Positions 24,579 to 34,371 are shown, counted from the stretch's first letter. The stretch is DNA of 64,000 nucleotides from Cohnella sp. GbtcB17 (GCF_019091135.1 NZ_JAGXJW010000009.1:96414-160413); one strand, 5' to 3'. Translations and numbers: made by a program. Notes: generated by a model not told the origin, from the sequence alone.

Positions 24579-27008
24579 GTGCAAACGAGTGAAACGATCC
24601 ACCCCGATAAAATCGAACATCAGGAAGCTCCCAAGGTCGATTGGCATGTCGGCGCGATCCAGTCGGTTCAAGAAGAGCAAGGCGCCTACGTATTCCGCGG
24701 CGCACACGCGTCGGTTATGCTGCAGCCGGTCAACGATCACATTGTTCGCGTGAAGCTGCTGCTCGACCATGCGCTCGATTTGAAGTCGACAATCGCGGTT
24801 CAACAGGAGGCTTATGTCAAGGTTGACGCACGATTGGAAGAAGAGCCGGAGCAGTACAAGCTGGTGCTGCCGACGCTTGCGGTTGTCGTGCACAAAGCGA
24901 ATGCCCGGATCGACTTTTACGATACCGACGGCGAATTGATCTCCAGGGAACAAGAGCTGTACAGGGCGGGAAGAGGCGAATACGGCTTCCGAAAAGCGAT
25001 GGAGAAAGACTCCCACATTTACGGTCTGGGGGAGAAGACGAGCTTTCTGGACAAAAAAGGCGAGAAGTACGATATGTGGAATTCGGACGTGTTCGATCCC
25101 CATGTGCCGGAGATCCAATGCTTGTATGTGTCGATTCCGTTTCTCATCCATTTCCGCTACGATCGGCCGGCTTACGGAATATTTCTCGACAATCCGGGGC
25201 GTTCCACGTTCGATATGCACACGAGCGATATGGCCTACACGGTCCAGGTTCATGCGGGAACGATCGATTATTACTTTGTGTACGGGCCGGAATTGAAAGA
25301 TGTCGTACGAAGGTACAGCGGCTTGACGGGGCGAATGGAGCTTCCGCCGGCATGGGCTATCGGGTATCATCAGTCCCGGTACAGCTATATGGATCAGGAA
25401 GAGGTCATGATGCTCGCACGGAACTTCCGCAGCAAGAACATTCCTTGCGACGTTATTTACCTGGACATTCACTACATGGACGAATACCGCGTGTTCACGT
25501 TCGACCCGGTGCGGTTCCCGAATCCGAAAAAGATGATCGACGAGCTGGGCGAGATGGGCATCAAGATCGTTCCGATCGTAGACCCGGGCGTTAAGAAGGA
25601 CCCGGAGTACGCGCATTATATCGAAGGTACGAAAAACGATTACTTCTGCCGCAAGCTGGAGGGCGAAGTGTTCATTGGAAATGTATGGCCGGGAGCGAGC
25701 GCATTCCCCGACTTCACGGAAGAGCAGGTACGTTCCTGGTGGGGAGAGCAGCACCGTTATTATACGGAGCTCGGCATCCACGGCATCTGGAACGACATGA
25801 ACGAGCCGGCCGTGTTCAACGCCTCGAAGACGATGGATCTCGACGTCGTCCACGGCAATGACGGCGAACCAAAAACGCACCGCGAGCTGCATAATTTGTA
25901 CGGCATGTTGATGTCGATGGCGACTCAGCAGGGCTTGAAAAAGCAACTGGACGGGGAGCGTCCCTTCGTACTGACGCGCGCAGGCTATGCGGGCATACAG
26001 AAATACGCGGCGACTTGGACCGGAGACAACCGCAGCTTTTGGGAGCATCTGGCGATGGCGATTCCGATGGTGCTTAACCTCGGCTTGTCCGGACAGCCGT
26101 TCGCCGGACCGGATATCGGCGGCTTCGCCCACAACACGACGTCGGAGCTGCTGGCGCGTTGGACGCAAGCAGGCGTGTTCTTCCCTTACTGCCGCAACCA
26201 TAGCGTGCTGGAGTCGATCCGCCAGGAGCCTTGGTCGTTCGGCCCGGAGATTGAAGACATCTGCCGCAAGTACATTCGTCTTCGCTATAAGCTGATGCCT
26301 TATCTGTATACGCAATTTTATGAAGCGCATAAGACCGGGCTGCCCATCATGCGCCCGCTCATTCTGGAGTATCCGAACGACCGCAGCGTCTTTAACCTTT
26401 GCGATCAGTTCCTGGTCGGAACGAGCCTGCTCGTCGCGCCGATTCTCCGTCCAAGCACGGAGTACCGCTCGGTTTATTTGCCTGCGGGAGAGTGGATCGA
26501 TTATTGGACGGGCGAGCGCCACGATGGCGGCCGCACGATATTGGCGCATGCGCCTGTCGACGTATTGCCGCTATATGTGAAGGCGGGAAGCATGGTGTCC
26601 GAGCTTGCAGAGGATGCGTGGAAGCCGGTCATGGACGAGCGGGCGAACGTTGCGCTGAGTGTATATGCCGGAGCGTCGGGGACCGAGTCTTCGGGTCGAT
26701 GGTATGAGGACGATGCGCGTACTTACGCTTACGAGACCGGCGGCTTCAATCTGCTGGAGTCGAAGGCCGTATTCCAGGAAGACAAGCTGACCTTGAAGTT
26801 GTCTTATGCGTCCAAAGGGATGACAAGCGATCGCGATCGTCTTGATCTTCAAGTGAAGTCGATGTATTTCGCGCCAGCGGCCGTTCAAGCCGGACAGGCA
26901 AGCTTGGAGGAAGCCGGCGGAAGCTGGTCCTACGACGAAGCGCTTCGGACGCTCAGCTTGCAAGTGCCGAATTCGTTTGACGAGATGGAGTTGGTCATCC
27001 AAGGTTAA
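24579..27008 (+). CDS. GH31 alpha-glucosidase (cytoplasmic)
   Basis: 809 residues, GTG start 8 nt after AGGAG, no signal peptide. GH31 signatures are WNDMNEP with nucleophile D406, and TWTGDNRS with acid/base D483, followed by the SGQPFAGPDIGGF motif. An N-terminal beta domain (about 20-240) precedes the barrel, and C-terminal beta domains (about 590-809) complete the usual length. It would release glucose from imported alpha-glucan oligosaccharides. It is the last gene of the importer operon, 51 nt after the permease gene, and is closed by a terminator. Confidence 0.95.
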   Translation: MQTSETIHPDKIEHQEAPKVDWHVGAIQSVQEEQGAYVFRGAHASVMLQPVNDHIVRVKLLLDHALDLKSTIAVQQEAYVKVDARLEEEPEQYKLVLPTLAVVVHKANARIDFYDTDGELISREQELYRAGRGEYGFRKAMEKDSHIYGLGEKTSFLDKKGEKYDMWNSDVFDPHVPEIQCLYVSIPFLIHFRYDRPAYGIFLDNPGRSTFDMHTSDMAYTVQVHAGTIDYYFVYGPELKDVVRRYSGLTGRMELPPAWAIGYHQSRYSYMDQEEVMMLARNFRSKNIPCDVIYLDIHYMDEYRVFTFDPVRFPNPKKMIDELGEMGIKIVPIVDPGVKKDPEYAHYIEGTKNDYFCRKLEGEVFIGNVWPGASAFPDFTEEQVRSWWGEQHRYYTELGIHGIWNDMNEPAVFNASKTMDLDVVHGNDGEPKTHRELHNLYGMLMSMATQQGLKKQLDGERPFVLTRAGYAGIQKYAATWTGDNRSFWEHLAMAIPMVLNLGLSGQPFAGPDIGGFAHNTTSELLARWTQAGVFFPYCRNHSVLESIRQEPWSFGPEIEDICRKYIRLRYKLMPYLYTQFYEAHKTGLPIMRPLILEYPNDRSVFNLCDQFLVGTSLLVAPILRPSTEYRSVYLPAGEWIDYWTGERHDGGRTILAHAPVDVLPLYVKAGSMVSELAEDAWKPVMDERANVALSVYAGASGTESSGRWYEDDARTYAYETGGFNLLESKAVFQEDKLTLKLSYASKGMTSDRDRLDLQVKSMYFAPAAVQAGQASLEEAGGSWSYDEALRTLSLQVPNSFDEMELVIQG

Positions 27009-27023
27009 TCCGACGCGAAAAAG

Positions 27024-27062
27024 AGCTCCGCCCTCAGGCTCAGCCTGCCAGGCGGAGCTTTT
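27024..27062 (+). terminator. Terminator after the GH31 gene
   Basis: AGCTCCGCC pairs with GGCGGAGCT around a 18-nt loop, followed by TTTT. Confidence 0.75.
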
Positions 27063-27145
27063 GGCGCGCTCTTTTGTGCATAAAGGCTCCCCTAAACCGG
27101 ATACTACTGGAAGGACCGGGAACCGTGGGCAACGGAGGGATCGAT

Positions 27146-28630
27146 TTGCCGGAACAAAAACGCGACAGCAGGACGGACATCCTCGACAGCTGCAAACGCT
27201 CAGTCGATTTCGTGACGACGCCATTGTCGACGGGCAAGCTCGAATTCAGTTTTTCTTACTATAAAACGCTGATCGACGAAGAAGCGCTCGGCCATCTGCT
27301 GCATGCGCTGCAAGCCTCGACGCAGGCGAAGGAGAGCGGCGATCTCAACTCGCTGCTTGCGCACGCGCCGATGGACGGCATCGAGCTCGATCCCGATCCG
27401 CAGCGCGTGCGCAAGCTAATTTTCAAAGGCTATCTGCTCGCCTATCCCGGCAAGGATGCGGAGGGCGAATGCGCCCTCATCCCGCTGCCGGCCAAGAAGG
27501 GGCTGCGCTCGAGCAACGAGACAGACATGGAGTTCAGCGTCGTCGGCCCGAAGATCGGGTTCATTGAGGATCTCGATACGAACATCCATCTGCTGCGCGC
27601 GCAATTGAATACGCCCGATCTGCTGCTCAAGGAGATCGTCGTCGGCAGCGTCTCGCGATCGAGAGTCGCCATGCTGTATATCGACGGGATCGCGAACGAC
27701 GAAAACGTCGCCAAGATGGAGAAGCGCCTTCGCGATATCGACTTCGACGTCGTCTTCGACACTTCGCAGCTCGACCAGATCATCGCGGACAATTCAAGGA
27801 CGCCGTTCCCGTTGTTCACGACGACCGAGCGCCGGGACCGGGTCGTCTATGCGCTCATCACGGGGCAGGTGGCCGTGATCAGCGAAGGCTCCCCGTATTT
27901 CATTACGGGACCGTCCACGCTTTTCGATTTTTTTCTTTCGCCGGAAGACTATTTTCTGCCTTGGGTGTTAGGCTCTTTTTTTCGGATGATTCGCATTTTC
28001 GGCGTTATTTTTTCGTTGTTTGCGTCCTCCTTCTATGTAGCGCTGATGACGTATCACTACGAAGTCATTCCGAAGGAGCTGCTCGGCCGGCTGATTTATT
28101 CGCGGGAAAACGTGCCGTTCGCGCCTTTTCTCGAGGTACTCTTTCTGGAGATCACCGTCGAATTCCTGCGCGAAGCCGGCGCGCGTCTGCCAAGCCGCAT
28201 CGGACAGTCGCTCGGCATCGTCGGCGGCGTCATTCTCGGGCAAGCGGCGGTCGAGGCGTCGCTGACCAGCAACATTTTGATCATCATCGTATCGCTGTCC
28301 GCGCTCACGTCCTTCGTCACACCGATCTACAAAATGTCCAACGCGATCCGCTTTTTGCGTTTTCCCATCATCCTGCTCGCCGCGGTCTGGGGCAGTCTGG
28401 GTATCGCCATCGGCGTCTGCTTCCTGCTCGTGCATCTGTCCAAGCTCCGGTCGCTCGGATATCCGTATACCGTCCCGTTCTTCCCCGTCCGGGCCAAGGA
28501 TCTGAAGGACAGCCTCGTGCGATCCTCCTATTCCGTCACGGGCTCGCGGCCGTCCTACCTGAAGCCGGCGTCGATGCGGCGTTATAAGCCGAAGGCCGAG
28601 CGGAGAGCTAACGACTTTGACGAGGAGTGA
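27146..28630 (+). CDS. GerA-family germinant receptor subunit A
   Basis: The TTG at 27146 follows CGGAGGG by 6 nt; the open frame extends to 27074 but nothing there resembles a start. It has 494 residues. The soluble N-terminal domain (about 1-265) includes the family pattern SRSRVAMLYIDGIAND and the DxxQLDQII region. About five membrane segments follow (near 270-450), with PFAPFLEVLFLEITVEFLREAGARLP, strongly conserved in GerAA/GerKA. It forms the spore inner-membrane germinant receptor with the next two products. The gene order A-C-B matches gerK-type operons. Confidence 0.95.
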   Translation: MPEQKRDSRTDILDSCKRSVDFVTTPLSTGKLEFSFSYYKTLIDEEALGHLLHALQASTQAKESGDLNSLLAHAPMDGIELDPDPQRVRKLIFKGYLLAYPGKDAEGECALIPLPAKKGLRSSNETDMEFSVVGPKIGFIEDLDTNIHLLRAQLNTPDLLLKEIVVGSVSRSRVAMLYIDGIANDENVAKMEKRLRDIDFDVVFDTSQLDQIIADNSRTPFPLFTTTERRDRVVYALITGQVAVISEGSPYFITGPSTLFDFFLSPEDYFLPWVLGSFFRMIRIFGVIFSLFASSFYVALMTYHYEVIPKELLGRLIYSRENVPFAPFLEVLFLEITVEFLREAGARLPSRIGQSLGIVGGVILGQAAVEASLTSNILIIIVSLSALTSFVTPIYKMSNAIRFLRFPIILLAAVWGSLGIAIGVCFLLVHLSKLRSLGYPYTVPFFPVRAKDLKDSLVRSSYSVTGSRPSYLKPASMRRYKPKAERRANDFDEE

Positions 28631-28637
28631 GCAGGAG

Positions 28638-29738
28638 ATGAGCAGAGCATGGAAAAAAGTCCGGCGGGGCGCCGCGCCGGCACTGCTGACGCTCGCCCTG
28701 TGCGGCTGCGGCAGTTCGCAGATCGTGGACCGGATCTCGCTTGTGCAGACGGCGGGCTACGACAGGCAGGAAGGGAAGATCGTGACCAGCATGCTGATCG
28801 GCGAGTATACCGAGCAGGACAAGACCAAGGTCAAGCTGCTCGAGACGGATTCGTACAACAGCTTCGATATGGTGCCGCTGCTGAACCGGCAGACCAACAA
28901 GCCGATCGAATACGGCCAGATGAAGCTCATGCTGTTCGGCAAAGCGTACGCCGAGCATGGCATCTCGCATGTGCTGAAGATGCTTTCCCGCGACGTGAAG
29001 GTTCAGAACCGCTGTCTGCTCGCCGTCGCGGACACGTCCGCGAGAGAGACGATGGCGGCGACCGCCGACTCCGACGATACGCTGTTTCTGACGAACATGA
29101 TCGAGCAAAATTCGAGAACGGCCGAGCTGCCGGGCAAAAATCTGCAGGAGGTGATGTACGGCTACTACGGCGAAGGCCGCGATTTTTACTTGCCCTATAT
29201 TACGATGAACAGCCATCGTCGGCCGCAGGCGGGAGGGATCGCCCTGTTCAAGGAGGATCGATTGGTCGCCGTCGCCAAGGGCGCGGAGATGCTGTACTTA
29301 AAGCTTCTGTCCGAGAAGACGCGCGCAGGCATGCTGCTCGTTCCGCTTGAGGCGAAAGGAGGCTCTGATCAGTACTTGCTGCTGCGCATTTTAAATTCCC
29401 GTCCTTCCTGGACGCTCCGCACGGGCGGTCCGGCGCCGTCCTTCAAGATCGCGCTGCATATGACCGTGGGCATCAAGAGCATCTCGGACTCGATAAAAAT
29501 CGAGGATGTATCGCAAGCGGCGCAGATGGAGCGAACGATCGAGCGGTTTATCGAGAACGGCTTGTCCGAATTCATCGCGAAGTGCCAAAAGCTGCGCATC
29601 GATCCGGCAGGCTTCGGCGATTACGCCCGGACGCACCGGCGGCATTGGGACAGCGAAGCGTTCTATGCGGCTTATCCGACGATGAAGACCGAAGTGCGTG
29701 TGCGCGCAAAGCTGATGCAGAGCGGGACGATCGATTAA
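28638..29738 (+). CDS. GerC-family germinant receptor lipoprotein
   Basis: 366 residues from the ATG at 28638, 7 nt after the subunit A stop codon, with GAGGAG upstream. The signal sequence ends in a lipobox (LCGC; acylated Cys probably C24, possibly C22). The mature part follows the GerAC/GerKC pattern (IVDRISLVQTAGYD, IEYGQMKLMLFG, and a conserved C-terminal helical domain). It is anchored on the outer face of the inner spore membrane and is needed for receptor function. Confidence 0.94.
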   Translation: MSRAWKKVRRGAAPALLTLALCGCGSSQIVDRISLVQTAGYDRQEGKIVTSMLIGEYTEQDKTKVKLLETDSYNSFDMVPLLNRQTNKPIEYGQMKLMLFGKAYAEHGISHVLKMLSRDVKVQNRCLLAVADTSARETMAATADSDDTLFLTNMIEQNSRTAELPGKNLQEVMYGYYGEGRDFYLPYITMNSHRRPQAGGIALFKEDRLVAVAKGAEMLYLKLLSEKTRAGMLLVPLEAKGGSDQYLLLRILNSRPSWTLRTGGPAPSFKIALHMTVGIKSISDSIKIEDVSQAAQMERTIERFIENGLSEFIAKCQKLRIDPAGFGDYARTHRRHWDSEAFYAAYPTMKTEVRVRAKLMQSGTID

Positions 29739-29757
29739 AGCAGGGAGGACCGTCGTC

Positions 29758-30852
29758 TTGGACAAATCGAAGAGCGACAAGTATACGCTGTCGGCCGTTC
29801 ATCTGTTTTTTTTGCTCTACGTCAGCCTGGTCGGAGCGGGACTTATGGATTTTCAGCGGCATGTCGCGGCACTGTCGGAGCAGGATACGTGGATTGCGGT
29901 GTTGGCGGCGTCGCTGTTCATCGTTCTTTTGATCTGGATGATGTACGGCATCCTCAAGCGGCAGGAGGCGTCGGGCGCCCATCTTGTGGCGGTCAACAAG
30001 CGGTATTTCGGCTCTGTGGTCGGCGCGGCTCTGAATCTGTGCTTTATTTTGTATTTTTTGTGGGGCGCGTTTTTGACGCTGCGCTTTTATTTGCATGTGA
30101 TCGAGGTGTGGATTTTTCCGGAAATGAATCAGTGGCCGCTCGTGCTCTGCATCTTTGTTTTGCTGTATTATACGGTGTCCGGAGGCATTCAGACGGTTGC
30201 CGGCATATGCTTCTGGGGAACGCTCAGCATCTTTTTGTTCGTGCTGCCGCAGACGGTGCTCGTCTTTCCATTTTTGCATCCGCAAAATTTGATGCCGGCG
30301 ATCGATCACAGCGCAGCCGCGATTTTCGGCTCGACCAGGCTGATGGCCCAGCAATTTTTGGGATGCGTGGCGCTCATGGCCGTGTATCCGTTCATTAAGG
30401 ACGGCGCCCGCTCAGCCAAATGGGCGTATCTGGCCGCAGGCGCGGCTGCCTTTATCTATATCGTCATGCTGCTGATCTCGATCATGTTTTTCAGCCCGCA
30501 GCAGCTGAAGGAGACCGTCTGGCCGACGCTCAGCATCGTCTCTATCATTCATGTGCCGCTCATGCAGCGTCTCGAATACGTCGTTCTCAATTTATGGCTG
30601 CTCAAAATGGTGTCGAACATATCGCTCGGCTTATGGGCCGCCTGCCACAGCCTGAAGCAGCAGCTGCGGGTCAGGCCGCGGATTGCGCTGGCGGGCGCGC
30701 TGGCGTTGTTTCTCCTTTTGTTTTTTTTGGACAACGATCCCGGGGATACGAGAAAGCTGATCGACATGTATGCAAAAACAGGCGAGCTCCTGGTGTTTTC
30801 CTATATTCCGCTCGTCTTCGTCATCTCCCGTTTTTCGGCGAAGTCGGGTTGA
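29758..30852 (+). CDS. GerB-family germinant receptor permease
   Basis: 364 residues, TTG start with GGGAGG upstream, 19 nt after subunit C. It has ten predicted membrane helices of the APC-type fold (spore germination permease family). The N-terminus LSAVHLFFLLYVSLVGAG matches GerAB/GerKB, where this subunit binds the germinant in the membrane. It is convergent with the next gene; I see no clear terminator in the 56-bp gap. Confidence 0.94.
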   Translation: MDKSKSDKYTLSAVHLFFLLYVSLVGAGLMDFQRHVAALSEQDTWIAVLAASLFIVLLIWMMYGILKRQEASGAHLVAVNKRYFGSVVGAALNLCFILYFLWGAFLTLRFYLHVIEVWIFPEMNQWPLVLCIFVLLYYTVSGGIQTVAGICFWGTLSIFLFVLPQTVLVFPFLHPQNLMPAIDHSAAAIFGSTRLMAQQFLGCVALMAVYPFIKDGARSAKWAYLAAGAAAFIYIVMLLISIMFFSPQQLKETVWPTLSIVSIIHVPLMQRLEYVVLNLWLLKMVSNISLGLWAACHSLKQQLRVRPRIALAGALALFLLLFFLDNDPGDTRKLIDMYAKTGELLVFSYIPLVFVISRFSAKSG

Positions 30853-30908
30853 ACCGCATCACGCCGTTCGCGAGTAGAGAGTGGCAAAAGATGCTGGGGC
30901 CAGCAAAC

Positions 30909-32606
30909 CTACAGCCTGCGCAGCGCACCCACAAATACGTCCGATGTCAAAAATCTGCTTAAAGCTAAAAAGAGCAGGATCGGCGGGAGACTGACAATCG
31001 CTCCGAATTGCAGCATGATCTCGGGATATTGCTCAAGCCCTCCCTGGTTGCTCATCATGACGACCCGATAGACCGGAGGAAAAAGTTCGGGATCGTTGAG
31101 GTAAATCAAAGGATTCAAGTAGGAGTTCCACAAAGCGGCGAAGCTGAGCACCCCGAGCCCTAGCAAAGGTCTCCAAACGCGCGGTATGAATAAAGTAAAA
31201 AAGGGCGCCATCGATCCCCGTTCCTCTTGCTCGGTTCGCAGCTTCAACGACGCCTCCGCATCCGCGTTGAATATGCTTTTCACCACAAATACGCCCATGA
31301 TCACGATCATACCGTTAACGAACAACGGAAAAATGGAATTTACCGTTCCTAACGATTGATGCATCATATAGTCGTGCAAGGTACCGCCTGTACCGATCGT
31401 CAATCCGAACAGCAGCAGGAGCTTGTATAAACTGCGGCCGGGCAGCTGGCGGACGGTCAAAGGATAGGCGAGCATGAGGATCAGCATCAGACCGACCACT
31501 GTCGCTGCAACATAAAAGAACAGGTAAAAAACGATATTCTGAACCGAGAGGACAGGCGATAGCCCCTGACCGCCGCCTTGGCCGGCTAAGAAGGGATAAA
31601 CGAACAACGCGTATAAAACGAACAGCACGATGGCCGAATAAAGCGATGCTGCGACGATGCCCAGCGTATTCTTCCATGGCGATACGGGGAATTCAGTTCC
31701 GGCGCGCGCCTTGACATGCCGCATTGCAGTCCGGGCTGCCTCTCCCGCGAACAGGTCGCGAACAAACCATTTGCGGACGAGCAGGTAGGCGATTAGCGTA
31801 AAAGCCAGCTGAACCGCGAACTGGAATAGCCACAACGCCGTAGCCCTGCTAAAATCGAGATTCAGAAATCCGATCCGGAACCAGAACGTATCCAGCGTAT
31901 CGCCGACCGAGTAAACTGTCGGATTGTTAAGCCGATGGAGGAGCTCAAAGTCCGTTGACAGAATCGTTGACAGCTGGATAAGCAGAGAAGCGGCAAGCGC
32001 CCGGAAGGCGAGATAAAAGGAAGAAGCGCGCCGGGGCGTCTGCGCCAGCGCTCCCGATCGATAAGCAAGGATAGCCGTTACTGCGAGAAATACGGGAATG
32101 CCGCAGGTTTTCAGCGTTTCCAGAACATACACGATGACTCGGAAGGACGCAGGATCCATCAACGGCAACGAGTCTCCCAGCGGCCAGATCGAGGTTGGCG
32201 GCGATAAAAAATAAATGGCGGTATTTGCATAAACGGAGGAAGGGATGAAATACGGAAGCAGGAACAAAACGACAAAGGCGTTCCTCAGCCTGGCCGATCG
32301 AATGCCGCAAAGTGCGATCGTCAGAAGCAGCGATACGACGCTGACAATGACGAGATACGATAGCTTGATCGCAAGCGTGTTCTCCAGGGCATTCCCGAAT
32401 TCCGGCCATGCGAACAGCGTTCTAAAGTTCGTCCAGCCCGTCCATGCGCTCCCGAAGACGCCTCGCGACGGATCATAATCGGCAAAGGCAGTCCGGATGC
32501 CCAATATAAACGGTATCCCTTTTAACAGTAAGATCACAAGCACAGGCAGAAGGGCCAGCAAATAGTGAAATCGGTATTTCCAGATTCGTTTCAAATAAAC
32601 TTCCAA
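30909..32606 (-). CDS. Single-chain fusion of LplB- and LplC-like ABC permeases
   Basis: 565 residues, TTG start behind a G-rich site. The first half (about 1-290) aligns by pattern with LplB-type permeases: FHYLLALLPVLVILLLKGIPF, FNP-like DYDPSRGVFGSAWTGWTNF, and NNPTVYSVGDTLDTFWFRIGF. The second half (about 310-565) aligns with LplC: SLYSAIVLFVLYALFVYPFL, and LWNSYLNPLIYLND. Each half has about six membrane helices. Where an EAA loop should be, both halves are degenerate (near AYRSGALAQTPRRASSFY and EASLKLRTEQEERGSM). No binding protein or ATPase gene is adjacent. It may be a diverged importer core or a non-ABC-coupled membrane protein. Confidence 0.8.
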   Translation of the reverse strand: MEVYLKRIWKYRFHYLLALLPVLVILLLKGIPFILGIRTAFADYDPSRGVFGSAWTGWTNFRTLFAWPEFGNALENTLAIKLSYLVIVSVVSLLLTIALCGIRSARLRNAFVVLFLLPYFIPSSVYANTAIYFLSPPTSIWPLGDSLPLMDPASFRVIVYVLETLKTCGIPVFLAVTAILAYRSGALAQTPRRASSFYLAFRALAASLLIQLSTILSTDFELLHRLNNPTVYSVGDTLDTFWFRIGFLNLDFSRATALWLFQFAVQLAFTLIAYLLVRKWFVRDLFAGEAARTAMRHVKARAGTEFPVSPWKNTLGIVAASLYSAIVLFVLYALFVYPFLAGQGGGQGLSPVLSVQNIVFYLFFYVAATVVGLMLILMLAYPLTVRQLPGRSLYKLLLLFGLTIGTGGTLHDYMMHQSLGTVNSIFPLFVNGMIVIMGVFVVKSIFNADAEASLKLRTEQEERGSMAPFFTLFIPRVWRPLLGLGVLSFAALWNSYLNPLIYLNDPELFPPVYRVVMMSNQGGLEQYPEIMLQFGAIVSLPPILLFLALSRFLTSDVFVGALRRL

Positions 32607-32715
32607 TATAAGCGCCCCCTGTGTTATGACCTTCCCGAGAACCGCCTAGATTGTACCATTTATTATTAAAACCAAATTGGGTTGGTATAAACAACCTTTG
32701 ATAAAGGAGCGTTGT

Positions 32716-32796
32716 TCATTTCGCAGCTTCTACCGAGAAGCATACCGGTGGCACATGGTCCGCCAGCCACACCTCGTTGCCAGCGTAGTCTAGCAT
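32716..32796 (-). CDS. Possible 26-residue peptide gene
   Basis: An ATG at 32796 lies 6 nt after AGGAAGGG and opens a 26-codon frame ending at 32716. The product begins MLDYAGNEVWLADH and contains one Cys. I recognise no family. It sits alone in a 448-bp gap (32607-33054) that otherwise holds only a hairpin near its right end. Support is the ribosome site only. Confidence 0.2.
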   Translation of the reverse strand: MLDYAGNEVWLADHVPPVCFSVEAAK

Positions 32797-32989
32797 CGCA
32801 ATCCCTTCCTGCCTGGAGTAAATGTGAGTGTGCTCTCAGGTTACATTATCAGCCTCCTCAGTTATCCTGATCTCATTGACGTAGTGATAAACGCTTTCGA
32901 GTATTACTGGAGTTAGTACCCGCTTGTATTCTATTTAGACACGTTCATATATGTTTGACTTACTTCCACGTCCACGTGGACTGTTAACT

Positions 32990-33021
32990 GAAGGCAGCTG
33001 AACGCGTGTTCAGCTGCCTTC
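32990..33021 (-). terminator. Perfect 14-bp hairpin downstream of the unknown gene
   Basis: GAAGGCAGCTGAAC and GTTCAGCTGCCTTC enclose a 4-nt loop, 34 bp after the stop codon at 33055. The T run is weak on both strands, so it may be a terminator without a good U tract. Confidence 0.55.
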
Positions 33022-33054
33022 GTAATAAAGATTGAGTTATCCTTCGTTCTTCGC

Positions 33055-34146
33055 TTATTGATTGGATCGTTTGTTCGAAGCGTTGTCGTAAGCCGACTTG
33101 GCTCGGCGGTATGTATCGCTGCTTTCGACGGAGTCCGGATCGTTTTCGAGCTTTTTCAGGCTCGCTTTATCCGACTTCAGCTCCGAGGAATAATCGGCGC
33201 GGCTCTTCTCCAGCTCCTGCTCCCTGCGCAACAAGTTCTGTAAGCGGGGATCTCGGGGGTCCAGTCCCTTGAACTCATTCAGCTTGCCGTTGATCGTCGA
33301 GATCAAGTATGAGAGATGCGACAATTTTTTGAACGTTTCATCGATTTTACTCTGGTAAGAATCCACCGCAAGCGCATACGACCCCGTCTTAAGCCGAGCT
33401 TGTGAGGAATCATGGAGCGTCTTCGAGGCCGCGTTCTTGACGCTATCGGAGAGGCCGGCGGCATCCAGAATCCGTCTGCTGTCCGCCTCCCAGTTCGCTA
33501 CCGCAGCGCCGAATTTATCCGGATCGTTGCCGACTGCGATCGGCGGTCGCAAGGCGCCGATTTCCGCCAACGCACCGGAGAGTGCCTTTATATCGCGATA
33601 GCTCATTGATTCCAGCGTATCGGCGGGTCCGGAACGTTCCAAGTAAGCGGCTGCCTCTCCCGGATGCGCAAGCGCTTGCTGCCGAGCCTCCTCTGCAAGC
33701 TGGGTCAAATGGTTGCGAAACGAATCGCGGTCGAATCCGGACGGCATTGAAGACATCCGATATCTATCCAATAGCTTCTCCGGCCCGTTGAAAAAGGCGT
33801 CGAAGCGGTTGGCCAACCGATCTGCAGCCTCTCCGGTCACCTCGCCGTATACCTCGTCCAATAGCTTCAACGACATTTCCTGCGCGTCGCTTTCGCCGCC
33901 CAAAATCTCTTCCCGGAGTTTCGCGTATGTCTCCGCATAAGAGGGCAGATAAGATGCGGGACTTGCATCGGGATTCAACGCTGCGCGGAACCGCTCGAGA
34001 AGCTGGGATTTAGCGTTGCCGACAGGGGAAATAGACAAGGCAAGCTGCGAATTGTCCGTTGGATGGCTGATTTTAAAAGCCGCACGGTTGATCGACATCG
34101 ACATCGGCGTCAGCCCCGCCGGAAGAGTAGAGCCATTTATTTTCAA
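33055..34146 (-). CDS. Unknown protein with C-terminal coiled coil
   Basis: 363 residues, TTG start 8 nt after GGAGGG. No signal peptide and no membrane segment. The N-terminus (MKINGSTLPAGLTPMSMSIN) is short and polar. The rest is strongly helical. A C-terminal heptad-rich region (about 250-363) has KLSHLSYLISTINGKLNEFKG and charged repeats (REQELEKSRADYSSELKSD). I recognise no family. The composition would suit a structural or filament-associated protein, but that is a guess. It stands alone, flanked by a hairpin and by a gene-poor region. Confidence 0.7.
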   Translation of the reverse strand: MKINGSTLPAGLTPMSMSINRAAFKISHPTDNSQLALSISPVGNAKSQLLERFRAALNPDASPASYLPSYAETYAKLREEILGGESDAQEMSLKLLDEVYGEVTGEAADRLANRFDAFFNGPEKLLDRYRMSSMPSGFDRDSFRNHLTQLAEEARQQALAHPGEAAAYLERSGPADTLESMSYRDIKALSGALAEIGALRPPIAVGNDPDKFGAAVANWEADSRRILDAAGLSDSVKNAASKTLHDSSQARLKTGSYALAVDSYQSKIDETFKKLSHLSYLISTINGKLNEFKGLDPRDPRLQNLLRREQELEKSRADYSSELKSDKASLKKLENDPDSVESSDTYRRAKSAYDNASNKRSNQ

Positions 34147-34371
34147 GATTCATTCCCTCCAACGAAAAAATTCACTATTAGTTCATTTGGTGCAGCATAC
34201 CCTTTTAAGAAGTGGATGACTAGGAAGGGCAACTCGCTGCATGCTATTCCTTCTACAATAGTAGAATTTTTAAAACTTCACCAGATACGTAGAGTCATCA
34301 GATATTTCATTTATGAGCGAGTGTAATAATCAGGGGATTTTGCCCGCAAATAAAGCCGAACAAAACGGAAA

